This document shows positions 60,428-64,000 of a DNA stretch of 64,000 nucleotides, in pieces. Positions within the stretch are counted from its first letter, which is position 1, and each line of letters opens with the position of its first letter. The notes beneath the pieces were generated by a model that had not been told where the DNA came from, did not search any database, and saw only the letters and a program-made list of their open reading frames with translations. Position numbers and translations under genes: made by a program. This stretch comes from Siphonodentalium dalli. Its lineage: Eukaryota; Mollusca; Scaphopoda; Gadilida; Siphonodentaliidae. The stretch lies in NCBI GenBank assembly GCA_032622095.1, contig CP136061.1, positions 52,465,762 through 52,529,761 of the forward strand. Direction: 5' to 3'.

Positions 60428-60584
60428 AATAACATGATTTTTGAGGGCATTATGGTCTATTAACGGCCCGGCAGAAATGATTAACAGCCCAAGGGCCTAT
60501 TAGAGGCCCGAGACGAAGTCGAGGGCTGTTAATCATTCCAGAGGGTCGTTAATAAACCATAATGCCCGATACGATCATGTTATT
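60428..60584. repeat. 157-bp foldback palindrome (GGGCATTATGG...CCATAATGCCC)
   Basis: Inverted arms of about 65 bp include AATAACATGAT/ATCATGTTATT at the outside, GGGCATTATGGTCTATTAAC and GATTAACAGCCC. The centre GGGCCTATTAGAGGCCC is itself palindromic. Small foldback element, no coding capacity. Confidence 0.9.
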
Positions 60585-61876
60585 ACTATTATTACCACAT
60601 ATTTGGACATTTGACCCAGTGGAATATGAAGTAGATTAAGAGAGAGAAATTTCCAAGAACATATATATAAATAAAAACCAGTAAGTTGAATACACAAATA
60701 TATCAATTCAAAGTATTTTTGGGGGTTAAAAGCCTGAAATTGAAACTTTAAAGGTACTCAATCCGATCAGACGGTCCCCATATCATCAAGATACAACAAC
60801 ATTCTTCATAATACGCTTTAGTTATCAGAATCTATTTATTGCAATGAAATAATGCTAACCACTGTCAACTATGGTATCAATTGTCCCAAATCGTGTTATT
60901 TATCAACATTTTGTTCAACAAAATATGGCGTATTATCACTGAAGTATCACGAAATTTGGCAGTATTACCACTTGATTTTAGAGTTATCCATCTTCATCCG
61001 CAATTTTGTCCGAGACCTTCCGTTTGACCACGTGTTTCTTATATTATTATTACACATCTCGAGAAATAACTTCAAAAATCGATATCTGATCACTCTGAAC
61101 TTTGATGGGTGGGTTCTTCGACTCGAATCAAATTTTGTTTACCCCTGAAGCCGAGGAAATGGTAATTTAGGAGCGTATTATCGGATTTAGTACCTTTAAG
61201 GGTTGTTCGTGGTCATTTGCCAGTTTCAGTAAAATAGACATTATTTTGATCTTATTTATAGTTGATCTCATTGATAACTAATTTAAACGACACAACTTAT
61301 GACAAAGATATTTTGTAAGTTGGTAGTCCAAGTCTTCTGGTACCTAAGCCAGCAAAGATATTGGGAAAGCGAGATGCTGTTATTACGTACGAGAATGTCT
61401 GGATAGCTTTTATATGACCCGTTTTACGTCCAGACTTGGTGGCGGGAATTGTATAGTCTCTTTTACTCGAGTTTAACATACAAATCAATACCTGATGCTA
61501 TATATCAGTATAATAATCTCTTTCGTATTAAGTTACGCAGAGTGTGTTCAGTTTTATTGGGACTAACATCGATTTGTGTATGTTTAAACTGAAAGCCTAA
61601 GTGTTCGGCAACGTTCGGCTTCTATATATGCCGACAACGGAGTACAACCCTAAACAATCGAGCACACCCATATACAACAGATATTCGACAATGTTCGCTG
61701 TTATTTTATTCCAAAATACCATAACTGTCAAGTGTTTATTTTAATTGAAAGTGGTCCTATATTACTTATTAGTTAAACATTTTATTACACGGAACGTCTC
61801 GCGATATATATGCAATTTTCAATTGACAAATTCCCGGGTATACGTGATAGAATTAATCTATATCTATATTTGCGAA
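60585..61876. other. AT-rich intergenic stretch
   Basis: Nothing recognised apart from short unassigned frames. Confidence 0.45.
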
Positions 61877-63200
61877 TGTCTGTCTGTCTGTCTGTGTTCT
61901 ATAGAAATTCACAGGGGACCATCTAGATGATGCCAAAGGGGTCTACTAGGAGTAGCTTTTTACGAGAAAGATAATGGTCGGGGTTAGAATTTTCTAAAGT
62001 GACGCAGTTGTTGTCAGGGGCAGAAAAGGGGGAGGGGCAGAATTTGTTTTTGTCGCCGATTGCCACCAAACTTATATATAATCATCCCCATAATATGAGG
62101 AATCTAATGGCGTGGTTTAAATATGGCAAAAATCGCACCGCTCGCGTCAGAGGTGCCCGGAAGGGCAGATTTTGTTTCTGTCGCCGATTGCCACGAAACT
62201 TACATATAATCATCCCCATGATATGAAGAATCCAACGGTGTGGTTTAAATATGTGAAAAGTGGCGTCGTTTGAGTCAGGGATGAACGGAAGGGGGAGGGG
62301 CACCAAAATTGATAAAACTAATTTTAGCGCCGATTTCCACCAAATTGATATATATTCTTCTTCATGATACAAGGAATCTAATTGTGTGATTTAACAACGC
62401 CAAATTGTTGTTTTTGGATCAGAGATTGGGAGGGGTGGGCACTAAATTTTATAATAAGTCGCCGATTGCCACCACACTTATACAAAATCATCCCCATGGT
62501 ATGAGGAGTCTAATGGTGTGGCTTTTATCTGTCAACTGTGGCCTCATTCGAGTCAGGGTTGCATTGAAAGGGACAGGGGTACCAAAATTGATGCACATTT
62601 TTTTTAGCGCCAATTTCCACCAAATTGATACACGTTCTTATCCATGATACGAGGAATCTAATCGTGATTAAAAGACGCCATAGTGATGCTGTTTGGTGAG
62701 AGATGGAGAGGGGAGGGATTGGCACCAAATTTGATAAAAAAAAATTGTTTAGTTTAATTGTGGTTTAAGGATGTCACAAGTGGGGCTATTCGAGTCAGTG
62801 GTGTAAAGAGATGAGAGGGACACAACAAATTATATCTATATGTTTAGTGCCGATTTCCACCAGATTGATACATATTCTTCTCCGTGATACGAGGAATCTT
62901 ATCGTGTGTTTTAGATACACCAAATTGGTGCCATATGGGTGAGAGATATGGGGACCTTAAATTTGATACGAATTTGTATACTCGCCAATTTTCACAAATT
63001 TCATATATATGCATCTCTAATCTCTAATGAGTCTTTGTGTGTGCAACTTGAGTCCGAAATAGGGACGGGAGGGTCACCAAAACTGATACAAAATATTTTT
63101 AGTACCAATTACCATCAAATTCAGACACGTTCTTCTCAAATGATACTTGTATCTAAAAAAGTGAGTGACACCAACGCAATTTTTCAAAGAAAATCGGTGA
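61877..63200 (+). repeat. diverged tandem repeat of ~130-145-bp units led by (GTCT)n
   Basis: After GTCTGTCTGTCTGTCTGTG (61877-61895), units repeat GCCGATT(T/G)CCACCAAA(C/T)T and CATGATACGAGGAATCTAAT-like blocks at about 62056, 62188, 62330, 62461, 62611, 62850, 62985 and 63105. It ends within 50-100 bp of the LINE ORF1 start at 63246. Similar in style to the 11527-12214 repeat. Confidence 0.75.
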
Positions 63201-63245
63201 ATTATCTAGCTCGCATATTTTCGTGGTAAATAACCAGGCGCGAAA

Positions 63246-64000
63246 ATGCCAGACAAATGCCAACAAATTTCCACGCCCAGTAACGACGAAAGCTTCAACG
63301 CTGATAACAAACAACCTCTCAAAAATAGGAAACCCGCAATAGCAGCAAGTAAAAAGCAGAAAATCGACACCATTGCCTCATCAAGCCAGCAAAAACTGAA
63401 CTTTAAACCAGAAAATTCTACAGGAATCGAAGAGAGTCTAGCACTCATCAATCAAAAGCTAGACAAACTCGTCATTAAAGAACAGTTGGATGAATGTATA
63501 AAACCACTCGTGAGAAGGGATGACCTCGACAAAACGTTGGAGAAATTAAAATTAGACTACGATCAGAAAATGAAGGACGCCAGGGATAATTTTTATGGAA
63601 AATTGTTTGACATTGAACAAAATTTTGACTCATTGAGGGATGAAGTGAAATCTCTGAAACGCGACTCTGATGCGAAAGATGAAGAAATGGTGAAACTAAA
63701 AGGTGAAAACAAAAAACTGAATGAAAAGGTGAACAATCTGGAACATAAGAAACTAAATCTAAATATCACCCTTGCAGACATAAGTATTGCACACAGATTG
63801 GGTCAGTATGTTACTAACCAAACATCACCCAGAGCAATGATTTGCAAATTTGTGTCGAGAAGGTCTAAAAATGACATAATTGCTGCAAGGAAAATCCTAA
63901 AAGGCACACGATTAGCAATAAAAGACGACCTGACTCAGATGAACAATGCTCTGCTTAAAGCATCTAAGGATGCCCAGGGGATTCAAGACTCTTGGACTGT
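63246..64000 (+). CDS. LINE ORF1 protein, intact to the window edge (partial)
   Basis: Opens with ATG at 63246 and has no stop through 64000 (251 codons and two bases). A basic, polar N-terminus (KNRKPAIAASKKQKIDTIAS) leads into a long coiled coil of about 110 residues (LINQKLDKLVIKEQLDE... EEMVKLKGENKKLNEKVNNL). An RRM/C-terminal core typical of L1-like ORF1p follows: ISIAHRLGQ, SPRAMICKFVSRRSKNDII and KGTRLAIKDDLTQMNNALL. The normal NLExYxRRNNLxIxG segment between coiled coil and RRM is missing (NLEHKKLNLNITLADISIAH), so an in-frame deletion of roughly 30-40 residues is likely. ORF1p coats element RNA. Unlike every other element ORF here it is unbroken, suggesting a younger insertion. Confidence 0.85.
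   Translation, partial: MPDKCQQISTPSNDESFNADNKQPLKNRKPAIAASKKQKIDTIASSSQQKLNFKPENSTGIEESLALINQKLDKLVIKEQLDECIKPLVRRDDLDKTLEKLKLDYDQKMKDARDNFYGKLFDIEQNFDSLRDEVKSLKRDSDAKDEEMVKLKGENKKLNEKVNNLEHKKLNLNITLADISIAHRLGQYVTNQTSPRAMICKFVSRRSKNDIIAARKILKGTRLAIKDDLTQMNNALLKASKDAQGIQDSWT

Overview
This is eukaryotic, AT-rich intergenic DNA crowded with transposable elements. It has no operons and no bacterial-style gene packing. The signs point to a marine invertebrate, most likely a lophotrochozoan such as a mollusc: a tRNA-derived SINE with a metazoan-type tail, a CR1-like LINE carrying a 2A-like motif and a PHD finger, invertebrate repeats with GTCT/CCGT runs, and a secreted PAN/apple-type exon. The species cannot be fixed from the sequence alone.

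Layout. 0-10 kb: a 1.6-kb terminal-inverted-repeat (TIR) element, then a CR1-like LINE (2800-6467) nested in the 5' region of a second, unrelated LINE (6468-about 9960). The unoccupied version of that insertion site survives at 44.5 kb. 10-16 kb: two copies of one MITE, a three-unit tandem repeat and short satellites. 16.7-23.7 kb: a head-to-tail array of four units flanked by one 8-bp target-site duplication. Two units are almost identical 2.03-kb copies, and both carry the same 324-bp MITE with a 9-bp target-site duplication. 24-26 kb: a probable first exon of a secreted PAN/apple protein (minus strand) and a TTAA-flanked MITE. 27.7-31.4 kb (minus): a broken two-exon gene. I read it as an uncharacterised invertebrate family with a putative RNase-H-like core and a C-terminal Spin/Ssty-like domain.

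33-46.6 kb: an LTR with a tRNA-Leu primer-binding site, a higher-order minisatellite, a 1.6-kb TIR element with a SINE inside it, and a large nested palindrome whose outer ends are oppositely oriented copies of the same LTR. Each arm of the palindrome serves as the empty-site control for insertions in the other. 47-53 kb: a dispersed repeat family, diverged tandem repeats and ATC-rich satellite. 54.1-60.05 kb: a 6-kb element with long diverged TIRs, containing foldback hairpins. 61.9-64 kb: a diverged tandem repeat ending just upstream of an intact LINE ORF1 that runs off the window.

The only frames I regard as plausibly functional host or element genes are the PAN exon and the terminal LINE ORF1. 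Every other recognisable coding region is broken by frameshifts, stops or deletions.
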